From Methanomicrobiales archaeon (GTDB lineage Archaea > Halobacteriota > Methanomicrobia > Methanomicrobiales > JACTUA01), in contig JAJRDA010000003.1 of assembly GCA_028678665.1 (NCBI GenBank), positions 1-37,941 of the forward strand: DNA of 37,941 bases, read 5' to 3'. Positions 9,155 to 17,966 of the stretch are shown here, piece after piece (position 1 is the first letter of the stretch; each line of letters starts with the position of its first letter). Made by a program: the position numbers and the translations under genes. A model generated the notes under the pieces. The model was given only the letters and a program-made list of their open reading frames with translations, was not told where the DNA came from and did not search any database.

Positions 9155-10240
9155 GTGGCAGTCGCGGCAGAGACCCTCCGGGCACTGGTGCGGGGGAGTG
9201 TCCATGACCTCTGCGTCCCCGGTCATGAACCGGCATTATCCCCACCGGGAAGACCTGCTGAGGGGAAGGCTGCACCGTGCCGCCGCCTCTTCAAGCTGCT
9301 CCTGCAGGGCTCCTGCCGGTTCGACTGCGCCTACTGCACGCTCCGGAACAGCCGCCGGGACCTCTCCCTAACACCGGAGGAGGCTGCAGGCCTCTTTCTC
9401 GGTATGCAGGCCCGAGGCGAGGCCGACGGCTTCTTCCTCTCTTCTGGAGTCGGTGAAGATACGGACAGGGTGATGCACGATCTCGTGGAGACCGGTGAGA
9501 TCCTGCGCCGGCGGGGGTACACCGGCTACCTGCACCTGAAGATCCTGCCCGGGGCTGCACGGGCCGACATCGCGGATGCTGCCAGGGTGGCGGATCGTAT
9601 CAGCATCAACCTGGAGGTGCCATCGGCAGGCCGCATGAGCGAGGTGGCGCAGGTGAAGGATTACCGGAGCGACCTCCTCACCCGCCTCTCCTGGATCCGG
9701 GAGGCCAGGCCCTTCGGCCACACGTCCCAGATGGTGCTGGGAGCTGCGGGGGAGACGGACCGTGAGGTGTACCGGCGCATCGCCTGGCTCTACGGCAGGA
9801 TGCAGGTCTCCCGGGTGTACTACGTCCCCTTCCGGCCACTGGCCGGTACGCCGATGGAATCCTATCCCCCAGCACCGGTCTGGAGGGCGTGGCGGTGGTA
9901 CCAGCTGGATACCCTCGTGCGAACCTACCGGCTCGGCCCTGCCGACCTGGAGACCCTCTTTGACGGCGGGGGGATGCTCACGAACCGTGACCCCAAGGAG
10001 GTGCTGGCTGAGCAGCACGGACCGGTGGACCTCCTCACGGCGCACCGGACCGACCTCCTCCGTGTGCCCGGCATCGGCCCGCGGACGGCGGAGAAGCTCG
10101 TGGCAGCGAGGATCCGTGGCGGGATCCGGGATCTCAGGGACTGTGCGGCCTGCGGCGTGAACCTCCGCCGGGCGGGACCCCACCTGGCCCTGGGTGGGAG
10201 ATCACCGGCCCAGCGGCCCCTCTCGGATTTCGTGAGGTAG
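9155..10240 (+). CDS. Radical SAM protein with C-terminal helix-hairpin-helix motif (putative DNA modification/repair family, TIGR03916-like)
   Basis: CRFDCAYC (CX3CX2C) cluster motif; DGFFLSSGV; C-terminal LLRVPGIGPRTAEKLVAARIRG HhH. Exact start uncertain. Confidence 0.8.
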   Translation: MAVAAETLRALVRGSVHDLCVPGHEPALSPPGRPAEGKAAPCRRLFKLLLQGSCRFDCAYCTLRNSRRDLSLTPEEAAGLFLGMQARGEADGFFLSSGVGEDTDRVMHDLVETGEILRRRGYTGYLHLKILPGAARADIADAARVADRISINLEVPSAGRMSEVAQVKDYRSDLLTRLSWIREARPFGHTSQMVLGAAGETDREVYRRIAWLYGRMQVSRVYYVPFRPLAGTPMESYPPAPVWRAWRWYQLDTLVRTYRLGPADLETLFDGGGMLTNRDPKEVLAEQHGPVDLLTAHRTDLLRVPGIGPRTAEKLVAARIRGGIRDLRDCAACGVNLRRAGPHLALGGRSPAQRPLSDFVR

Positions 10241-10246
10241 ACCGGA

Positions 10247-10660
10247 TCACTTCCGGAAGGTCACGCCATCGAATGACGCCACCAGCCGGTCCCCGGCCTT
10301 TACCATGACCCGGTACAGGGCGGTGTGCTCCGTCTCGCCCAGGAACTCGGCCACCGCTTCCAGGGGACCGGTGGCAGGGACCATGAAGGTGATGTACACT
10401 GACGTGGCCACCTGCATCTCCTCCTGGTTCGCAGCAATGGCGAAAGCCTGGTCCGCGAGGGAAAAGATGGCGCCACCGTGGATCACGCCGTGGGGGTTCT
10501 CCTTCCCCTCCGGGTTCATCGTGACCCGGGCTCCCCGGGGCCAGACTTCGGTGATCTCCATGCCCAGCAGGTGGGCATAGGGGCTCCCGTTGAAGGCCTC
10601 CACCCGCTCCCGCACCCGCCGGGTGAAATCATCCCCTCCTGTGTGGTGCAGGTCGTTCAT
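10247..10660 (-). CDS. PaaI-family hotdog thioesterase
   Basis: PEGKENPHGVIHGGAIFSLADQAFAIAAN hotdog signature; start at MNDLHHTGGDD. Confidence 0.88.
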   Translation of the reverse strand: MNDLHHTGGDDFTRRVRERVEAFNGSPYAHLLGMEITEVWPRGARVTMNPEGKENPHGVIHGGAIFSLADQAFAIAANQEEMQVATSVYITFMVPATGPLEAVAEFLGETEHTALYRVMVKAGDRLVASFDGVTFRK

Positions 10661-10673
10661 CCGCCACCGTCCG

Positions 10674-11372
10674 TCAGCGGTACTCCTGCCGCGAATACTG
10701 GTATTTCGAGGATTCCCCGCCATGGTATACGATGTACAGCCACCGGTAGATGGAGCGGAGCGTCCCGAACTGCTGGTAGCGCCGCATGGAGAATCCCACC
10801 TTCAGCGCGGGATCCAGCACCACCTGTCCCAGATTCTTCATCCGGAGCGCGATCTCCAGGTCGTCCCCGGCGTCGATGGTCCGGTACATGCCGGCCGTGA
10901 GGAAAGCCTCGCGATCAAACGCGGTGTTGCATCCCAGGGTGTAGTAGAGGGTGCGGGTCCAGTACCCGACACGGGAGAATGCATTGGCGAGAGCAAGGGC
11001 CAGGTGGTTCCGGATGCCTCCCTCCCGGGGGTAGACCGTCCCGTACAGCTGAACCGGGCGGTACCGCTCGAAATCAGAGAGTATCCGCTCCAGCCAGTCC
11101 GGCGGGACCACGCAGTCCGCATCGGTGGTGGCCACGATCTTCCCCCGGGCCTGCTGGATGCCATCGTTCCGGGCGCCCCCGACCTTGGCAGAGATCTGGA
11201 TGAACACGAGGTCAGCGAGGGGTGCCGCCAGCTCCCGGGTCCGGTCCCGGGAGTTCCCGTCCACGACGATCAGCTCGTACTGATCCCGCGGGATTGTCTG
11301 GTGGTTCAGGGATTCCAGACAGGCGACGATGTTTGCCTCTTCGTTGTAGGCGGGGATGACGACGGAGATCAT
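10674..11372 (-). CDS. Glycosyltransferase family 2
   Basis: MISVVIPAYNEEANIVACLESLNHQTIPRDQYELIVVDGNSRDRT..; ATTDADCVVPPDWLERI. Confidence 0.92.
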   Translation of the reverse strand: MISVVIPAYNEEANIVACLESLNHQTIPRDQYELIVVDGNSRDRTRELAAPLADLVFIQISAKVGGARNDGIQQARGKIVATTDADCVVPPDWLERILSDFERYRPVQLYGTVYPREGGIRNHLALALANAFSRVGYWTRTLYYTLGCNTAFDREAFLTAGMYRTIDAGDDLEIALRMKNLGQVVLDPALKVGFSMRRYQQFGTLRSIYRWLYIVYHGGESSKYQYSRQEYR

Positions 11373-12343
11373 GGGACGGACAGCTCCCTGTACAGCTCAG
11401 CGTGGCGCTTCGCGATAAGCCTGATGTCGAAGGGTTCGGTGGCTGCCCGGGCTTTCTCGCCGGAGAGGCGCCACCGGTCCCGGGTCTGGACCAGCTGCTG
11501 CGCATCGTCAAGGCCGTCGAAGAACGCGATGGTGTCGCCGAAGATCTCCCGGAACTCGGGGATCCCCCGGGCGAGAACGGGGAGGCCGCTCGCGAGCGCC
11601 TCCAGGATAACGAGGCCGAAGGTCTCGGCATGGGAGGGCATGAAGAAGAGGTCGGCCCCGCTGTAGGCCTCCATGATGTCCGGGATGAAACCGGTGAAGA
11701 TCACATTCTCGTGGGTCTTTCGCTTCTCCCGCCGGATCCGGAAGTAGTCCTTGGAGAGGGGGCCGTAGGGGAACCCCCCGACCCATACCCAGATCAGGTC
11801 CGGGACCCGTCCGGCCAGGTCCAGGAAGTCGTAGATACCCTTCCGGGGGGTCTGCTGGGCCACCGTGAGCACCACCGTTTCGTCATCGTCCACGCCGAGG
11901 GCAGCCCGGAACGCTCGCCGTTTTGGTTCGGATCGCTGGAAGAAGGCCCGGTCCACGCCGTTCGGGATCATGGTGGTGGGTACGCCGGGGAGCATGGCCC
12001 GCACGTCCCGGTCGCAGGGGTCCGATACGGTGATGATGTGGTCAAAACCCCTGTAGATGGGGGGGTAGAGCCGGTTCACGAGACCGCTGGACGCAATGTT
12101 GCCGACGTTGGTGTGGGGGGTAGAGTGGGCAGTGAGGAGCCGGATCCCCTTCGTGTAGGTGCGGTACAGGAGGGCCAGGGGGCCGAAGGTGTGGAAATGG
12201 GCCACGTCCACGTCCCGCCGGGGAGAGTTCCAGGAGGCCTGGATGTCGCCGCCGGGCAGGTTCCGGTAGACCATCTTCGCGGCGGTGGCACAGCCGATGT
12301 ACTTGAAGACCAGGAAGTCCTCGACCACGAAGTTCACGCGCAT
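11369..12343 (-). CDS. Glycosyltransferase family 4 (GT-B)
   Basis: HFHTFGPLALLYRTYTKG, VLTVAQQTPRKGIYDFLDLAG, FFMPSHAETFGLVILEALASGLPVLARGIPEFREIFGD. Confidence 0.92.
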   Translation of the reverse strand: MRVNFVVEDFLVFKYIGCATAAKMVYRNLPGGDIQASWNSPRRDVDVAHFHTFGPLALLYRTYTKGIRLLTAHSTPHTNVGNIASSGLVNRLYPPIYRGFDHIITVSDPCDRDVRAMLPGVPTTMIPNGVDRAFFQRSEPKRRAFRAALGVDDDETVVLTVAQQTPRKGIYDFLDLAGRVPDLIWVWVGGFPYGPLSKDYFRIRREKRKTHENVIFTGFIPDIMEAYSGADLFFMPSHAETFGLVILEALASGLPVLARGIPEFREIFGDTIAFFDGLDDAQQLVQTRDRWRLSGEKARAATEPFDIRLIAKRHAELYRELSVP

Positions 12344-13653
12344 GGGACCGTCTCCGCAAAGTCCATGGCGGCCCGGATGCAGGCGTCCATGTTCAGGTAC
12401 TCGAACCGGGCGAACCGGCCCAGGAGGTCGATCCCCCGGGCTTCCACGTGGTCCCTCACCACCCGGATATTCCGCAGGTAGTCCAGGTCATAGATCACGT
12501 AGGCGAAGGGCTCCCGTTCCACCCGCGAATACACCACCGCGTCGGGGGAGGGGAGGATCCCCATCCGGCAGAGCCCCGAGACGACATGGCCCACGAGGGC
12601 GGAGTCCGTCATCGATGCGACGGCATCCCCCTCGCGGTACGTGATCTCGGCGAGGAGAGAGGCGTGCCCTTCCGGGGCCACCGCATCGCTGTAGCTGGAC
12701 GGGAACGAGATCCGGTTGAACTGGCCCAGGTCCTTCTCCGGGATGTACATCCAGGAGATCGGTGGGACCGTGCCCCTGATGCCCAGGGAGACCGAGAAGA
12801 GGGAGTTGTATTTCAGGTTCCTGCAGGCGTCCCGGACCGGGACCGGGACGTCCGCCAGGCAGGGGAGGAGCGCCTGGAGCGGGATCGTGGAGATCACCCG
12901 GTCTGCCCGGACGGTCTCCCTGCTGTCAGAGACAAGGTACCCCTTCCCTTCGCGCTCAACGGACCGGACGGGAAAGCCCGTGCGGATAAACTCCTCAACA
13001 GGTGCCGCGATGGCGCAGACCATCGCCTCGATACCGCCCCTGGCCGGGTACGAGAAGACCGCCTGGTGCGTGTACCCCACCGTCGGGATCCCGATGGCGG
13101 CCCGGATCACGTCCTCCACCGGCGGCCGTGGGATCCTCCCCTCCACCCAGTGGGTGGACATCTCCTCCAGGGGATACTTCCAGATCTTCTCATTGTACGG
13201 GACCAGGTAGCAGTCAGCAATCCCCCTGCCGAAGGTCTGATCGATCCATTCCCGGAAATTGGCGGGAGGGTGAACGGTACCCTTCTCATGGGCGATCAGC
13301 GCCTGGATGAAGCCGTGGATGCAGGTATAAAGGTCCTCTTTCGGCAGGGCATACAGGCCGTTTTCGAACGGGTACGGGACCTCCCTTCCCTTATAAAAGA
13401 CGACGGTGTTCCGTTCCCGCACCACCCGGTTCTCTCCCAGCACCTCCTGCATGAAGGCCAGGGCGCCTTTGTCGCGGGAGAAGATGATGTGGGAACCACC
13501 GCGGTCGAAGGTGAAGCCCTGCTCGGTGCGGGACCGGCACAGGCCTCCGATCTGCCCTTCCCGCTCCAGCACCACCACATCGTGCCCCTTCTCATGGAGG
13601 AGCCGGGCTATGGTGACACCGGAGAGACCGCCACCCAGGACTGCCCACTTCAC
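12334..13653 (-). CDS. NAD(P)/FAD-binding protoporphyrinogen oxidase / UDP-galactopyranose mutase-like oxidoreductase
   Basis: GTG start gives (M)KWAVLGGGLSGVTIARLLHEKGHDVVVLEREGQIGGLCRS; DRGGSHIIFSRDKG; adjacent to glycosyltransferases. Confidence 0.85.
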   Translation of the reverse strand: MKWAVLGGGLSGVTIARLLHEKGHDVVVLEREGQIGGLCRSRTEQGFTFDRGGSHIIFSRDKGALAFMQEVLGENRVVRERNTVVFYKGREVPYPFENGLYALPKEDLYTCIHGFIQALIAHEKGTVHPPANFREWIDQTFGRGIADCYLVPYNEKIWKYPLEEMSTHWVEGRIPRPPVEDVIRAAIGIPTVGYTHQAVFSYPARGGIEAMVCAIAAPVEEFIRTGFPVRSVEREGKGYLVSDSRETVRADRVISTIPLQALLPCLADVPVPVRDACRNLKYNSLFSVSLGIRGTVPPISWMYIPEKDLGQFNRISFPSSYSDAVAPEGHASLLAEITYREGDAVASMTDSALVGHVVSGLCRMGILPSPDAVVYSRVEREPFAYVIYDLDYLRNIRVVRDHVEARGIDLLGRFARFEYLNMDACIRAAMDFAETVPCA

Positions 13654-13751
13654 GCCTCTCCTATAGGACCCGGCTCCATATATGGGTGATGCCGTGCCAC
13701 AGGAGGGCCGGCAGGTATTTATTCCCAAAGAAATTATCAAGTATACTGTAG

Positions 13752-14087
13752 ATGATAACAATACAGGAAATCTTCTCGCATCTCCTCGATGACCTGGGGG
13801 AAGAGATCCTGCGGGCCGAGCTGGAGGGGATCGGGCGCAAGCACCGGGGGATCCGTGCCCGGCAGCGGAAGACCGGGCGGGTGGGCCGCTGCGCACGGGA
13901 GATCCTGGTCTTTTCGGGCGGGACCGGTGAGCCCCCCGCACGCCAGGTCGCCCGGAGGGCGCTGGAACGGAACCTCTCCCAGGCCTCGGTCTATCGGCTG
14001 GTGGGGGAGCTGAACCGCCGGGGGAACCCGGTCCGGGGAGCGGTGGTCCTCCGCGAGATGAAACGGATCCGGGAAGGGATTGTGTAA
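13752..14087 (+). CDS. Small basic hypothetical protein
   Basis: 111 aa ORF MITIQEIFSHLLDDLGEEILRAELEGIGRKHRG..; divergent from 13653; no family recognised. Confidence 0.6.
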   Translation: MITIQEIFSHLLDDLGEEILRAELEGIGRKHRGIRARQRKTGRVGRCAREILVFSGGTGEPPARQVARRALERNLSQASVYRLVGELNRRGNPVRGAVVLREMKRIREGIV

Positions 14088-14147
14088 TCTAGACATGAGC
14101 GGAGCGTGCCACAGCATCGGATTGTCTCAGGAAAGGCAGGATCAGAT

Positions 14148-14214
14148 TATCCTCACGGGGGAGGGATCGGGAGGAGGCTCTGCCCCCTCCCGTCACCCAC
14201 CCCCGATGAGGATA
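14148..14214 (+). repeat. Family A intergenic long-hairpin element, copy A1
   Basis: TATCCTCA c GGGGG a GGG at CGGGAGGAGGC tct GCCCCCTCCCG tca CCC a CCCCC ga TGAGGATA: interrupted inverted repeat over the whole 67 nt. Confidence 0.9.
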
Positions 14215-14323
14215 GACGGACGTGTCGGTGAAGTCCGAGACGATGGGACCGTAGGGAACCCATACACCCACTATTTTTGAAAAGAAAGGGTTGTTTCCTG
14301 ATGAAAAAATTGAGAAGAAGAAT

Positions 14324-14778
14324 TCATCTCGGCTGGATGAACCAGCCGGTCAGGGTCTCGTCCAGGATCTTCTTCTCCGTGGGCCGGGTGGCCAGGCTCA
14401 CCGCCACCATGGCGAAGGCCGAGATGACCAGAGCGTAGAAGGAGAAGTGAATCGGGTAGGTGAGGATCTTGAAGAAGGAGAGGCCGCCGACCACGACCGC
14501 CGAGCCAAGGCCGCAGGCCATGGCAGCAAGGGCCCCCTCGCGGGTAGCCCGGCGCCAGTACATGCCGGCGAGAAGCGGCACGGCAAAGGTGGCCAGCATG
14601 ATGCCGATCCCGAGCCAGATCAGGAAGGCCAGGTAATCGGGCGGCTTCACGGCCAGGAAGACGGTGAGGATCCCGGCACCGATGGTGGTGGCCTGGGAGA
14701 CACGGAGGACCGTTTTGTCATCGGCCCCCGGCCGGAGCACGTTCCGGTAGACATCCCACCCGAACATGGAGCCGATGG
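14324..14778 (-). pseudogene. 3' remnant of a sodium:solute symporter (SSS family) gene
   Basis: 147-aa ORF TIGSMFGWDVYRNVLRPGADDKTVLRVSQATTIGAGILTVFLAV.. matches only the C-terminal part of an SSS transporter; in-frame TAA directly before TIGS. Confidence 0.75.
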
Positions 14779-14973
14779 TTTAACTCGATCGATCCGGCAC
14801 CTGGGCTGAGTGAGGGCGGAGCGTCGGTGACGGGATCGACCTTTCAGGAGATGGACAGGCCCGAGGCTGGAAGAAGGTGCACGGAGAGGCCGGTTCTCAC
14901 CCGGCGTCTGGTCATTCTGCCGAACAGGAGATAGGAAGGGGAAAGGAGGAGCGTGCAGAGGAAAAAAGGGATA

Positions 14974-15339
14974 TCACGCGGCCTGCTCGATCTCGTGCAG
15001 GATCTCGGCGATGTCGTACAGGCACCGCTCATCGAACCGGATGCTGTTGATCTCGTCCCGGGTGACCCGCCCGTTCACCCAGAGGGGGATGGAGAGGAAA
15101 TTGAAGAGGTTCTTGTAGAACGAAAGCCAGTAGAGCTGCTCCTGGTCGGTATGATCAGGAAGGTTGTCCAGGTCCAGGGTCCGTACGTCGTATCCGAGAT
15201 CTCCGACCTTCTCCTTGGCATACTCCCGTGCCCTGACCAGCCGGTCCAGCATCTCCTGGATATCCGACACACCGTCCACGTTGAGGAGTTCTTCCACCTC
15301 GTAGGGGAACATCCTCCCGTTATTCCATGATGTCTCACT
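14974..15339 (-). CDS. Hypothetical acidic protein
   Basis: 121 aa from MSETSWNNGRMFPYEVEELL; no family recognised. Confidence 0.6.
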   Translation of the reverse strand, partial: SETSWNNGRMFPYEVEELLNVDGVSDIQEMLDRLVRAREYAKEKVGDLGYDVRTLDLDNLPDHTDQEQLYWLSFYKNLFNFLSIPLWVNGRVTRDEINSIRFDERCLYDIAEILHEIEQAA

Positions 15340-15717
15340 CATACCATCACCTGACAGCCTGGGATTGGAATCCACGACCAGTCATGGACCCGGTGTGAAA
15401 TAACCATGGTGAGCGTTCAGGCTGTTCCGGAAGAGACGGGACCCTCCCGCCTGCTCCAAAATCGTCCAGAACCGTACAGATTCCGAAAAAAACGATGATT
15501 TGAAGGATTCAGATTTCTCCAGGTCCGGGAGAAAACGCTGCGAGAATAGGCCCCGGAACGCAGGGTTTCTCCGCATCAACCCCTGCAGTGAATGCGGGTA
15601 CGCGGGGGTATCCCCACCGCAACAGATGCAGGCGGGGACCTGCCGCTACCCCCGGCCGGCCTGCAGGGAGCGGAGTGTGGACAGGCAATTACTAATTTTC
15701 CGATGGAAAAGAAGAGG

Positions 15718-16221
15718 TTATTTTGTGGGCTGGACCGTCTTTGCCCCACGGAGCATTGTGATCTTCCCGGTCCGGATCAGCTCCTTCACCCCGAACTGGC
15801 GGAGGAGCTTCTCCAGCGCATCGATCTTCCCGGGGTCACCTGCCACCTGGAGCACCACGGTCTTTGCACCCACGTCCACGATCTGCGCGCGGAAGATGGA
15901 GGCGATCTGCATCACCTCCGAGCGGGAGGAGCCGGGTTCCGCGTTCACCTTGATGAGGGCCAGCTCCCGATCCACGATCTCGCTCTCCGTGATATCGGAG
16001 ACCTTGATGACATCGATCAGCTTGTTCAGCTGCTTCATCACCTGTTCGACCTGTGCGTCGTCGCCGATAACGACGATGGTCATCCGGCTCATGCCGGGGA
16101 GCTCACTCGTTCCCACGGCCAGCGACTCGATGTTGAATCCCCGCCTGGCAAAGAGCCCGGAGACCCGGGTGAGGACGCCCGCCCGGTTCTCCACAAGGAC
16201 GGAAAGGGTATGGGCCTTCAT
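15718..16221 (-). CDS. ilvN: Acetolactate synthase small subunit
   Basis: ACT domain MKAHTLSVLVENRAGVLTRVSGLFARRGFNIESLAVG; overlaps ilvB by 4 nt. Confidence 0.96.
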   Translation of the reverse strand: MKAHTLSVLVENRAGVLTRVSGLFARRGFNIESLAVGTSELPGMSRMTIVVIGDDAQVEQVMKQLNKLIDVIKVSDITESEIVDRELALIKVNAEPGSSRSEVMQIASIFRAQIVDVGAKTVVLQVAGDPGKIDALEKLLRQFGVKELIRTGKITMLRGAKTVQPTK

Positions 16222-17966
16222 GCGGCCTTCCTCCCGGGCCTGAAGGTGACATCGCCCTCTTCCGCGGCTGCCAGCTCCAGTTCCCGCTCCGGCACGACGT
16301 GCCCACCGATCATCTCGTTGATGGCGGCCCCCGCCGGCACCATGGGGAAGACGTTCTCCTCCCGCTCGATGCGGACGTCCAGGAGGAAGGGGCCGTCGGT
16401 TTCAATCATCGTGCGGAGGGCCGAGGGGACCTCCTCGCACTGCTCCACCCGGATCCCGTCAATGCCGTAGGCCTTCGCAATGCCCACGAAGTCGACGGGG
16501 GGAAGTTCCGTGTAGGAGTACCGGTGGTCGTAGAAGAGCTCCTGCCACTGCCGCACCATGCCCAGGAACATGTTGTTCAGGATCACGACCTTCACCGGGA
16601 TATTATTGGCAGCCACCGTCCCCAGTTCCTGGATGTTCATCTGGAAAGAGCCGTCACCGGCGATGTCCACCACGGTCTCGTCCGGCCGGGCGAAGTGGGC
16701 CCCGATGGCGGCAGGGAACCCGTAGCCCATCGTGCCGAGACCGCCGGACGAGAGCCAGGACCGGGGTTTCCGGAAGCAGTACCACTGGGCGGTCCACATC
16801 TGGTTCTGCCCCACCTCGGAGACGATGATCCCCTCGCCCTTCAGCAGGTTCGAGAGCTCCTGGATGACGTACTGCGGGCGGAGGCACCCGTCGCTCTTGT
16901 AGGAGAGCGGGTGCTTGCGCATCCATGCCCGGATCCGGGTGAGCCATTGCTTCCGGTCATCGCGCTTTTTCAGCCGGTTGAGCATCACCTGCAGCACCGA
17001 CCGCACGTCGCCGACAATCGGGACATCCACCTTCTTGTTCTTCCCGATCTCGGCCGGGTCGATGTCCACGTGGATGATCTGCGCGTGGGGGGCAAAGGTC
17101 GGGAGCTTTCCCGTGACGCGGTCGTCAAACCTGACACCCAGGGCAATGAGCAGGTCGCTCTCGGTCACGGCATAGTTGGCGTAAACGGTCCCGTGCATGC
17201 CCAGCATCCCCAGGTTCAGGGGGTGGTCGCAGGGAATGGAACCCAGTCCCATCAGCGTGGTCGTGACCGGGCAGAGCAGGCGCTCGGCGAGCTGGACCAT
17301 CTCTCCCGATGCCTCGGAAGTGATAATCCCCCCGCCGGCATAGATCACCGGCCGTTCCGCCTTCTCGATCAGCTCGATGGCCTTGTCGATCTGCCGCGTG
17401 TGTCCTTTCAGGGTGGGCTGGTAGCCACGGAGATGCACCTTCTCAGGAAGGGGGGGCACCTCTTCGATCTGGCCGGCGGTGACGTCCTTGGGCAGGTCGA
17501 CGAGCACGGGGCCCGGCCTCCCGGTACGGGCGATGAAGAACGCCTCCTGGACCACCCGGTCCACGTCCACCGTCCGCTTGACGAGATAGCTGTGCTTGGT
17601 GATGGGCAGGGTGATGCCCGTGATATCCGCTTCCTGGAAGGCATCGTTGCCCAGGAGACTGGTGGGTACCTGGCCGGTGAGGGCCACCATCGGGACCGAG
17701 TCCATGTAGGCGGTGGCGATGCCTGTCACCAGGTTGCAGGCGCCGGGGCCTGAGGTGGCCATGCAGACGCCCACGCGGCCGCTGGCCCGGGCGTACCCGT
17801 CCGCCGCGTGGGCGGCCGCCTGCTCGTGGCGTACGAGGATGTGCCGGATCGGGGAATCGTAGAGTTCGTCGTAGACTGGCAGGATCACTCCGCCGGGGTA
17901 GCCGAAGATGGTGTCGACTCCCTCCCGCTGGAGCCCCTCAACGAGTATCTTTGCTCCGGTCTTCAT
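16218..17966 (-). CDS. ilvB: Acetolactate synthase large subunit
   Basis: MKTGAKILVEGLQREGVDTIFGYPGGVILPVYDEL; LVRHEQAAAHAADGYARASG; TPP motif GDGSFQMNIQELGTVAANNIPVKVVILNN. Confidence 0.97.
   Translation of the reverse strand: MKTGAKILVEGLQREGVDTIFGYPGGVILPVYDELYDSPIRHILVRHEQAAAHAADGYARASGRVGVCMATSGPGACNLVTGIATAYMDSVPMVALTGQVPTSLLGNDAFQEADITGITLPITKHSYLVKRTVDVDRVVQEAFFIARTGRPGPVLVDLPKDVTAGQIEEVPPLPEKVHLRGYQPTLKGHTRQIDKAIELIEKAERPVIYAGGGIITSEASGEMVQLAERLLCPVTTTLMGLGSIPCDHPLNLGMLGMHGTVYANYAVTESDLLIALGVRFDDRVTGKLPTFAPHAQIIHVDIDPAEIGKNKKVDVPIVGDVRSVLQVMLNRLKKRDDRKQWLTRIRAWMRKHPLSYKSDGCLRPQYVIQELSNLLKGEGIIVSEVGQNQMWTAQWYCFRKPRSWLSSGGLGTMGYGFPAAIGAHFARPDETVVDIAGDGSFQMNIQELGTVAANNIPVKVVILNNMFLGMVRQWQELFYDHRYSYTELPPVDFVGIAKAYGIDGIRVEQCEEVPSALRTMIETDGPFLLDVRIEREENVFPMVPAGAAINEMIGGHVVPERELELAAAEEGDVTFRPGRKAA

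Noticed and set aside
12448-13689. 413-aa + ORF opposite the FAD oxidoreductase
   Set aside because: Shadow ORF; Rossmann motif and conserved sequence lie on the minus strand.
16299-17753. 484-aa + strand ORF opposite ilvB
   Set aside because: High-GC antisense shadow ORF; ilvB on the other strand is unambiguous.
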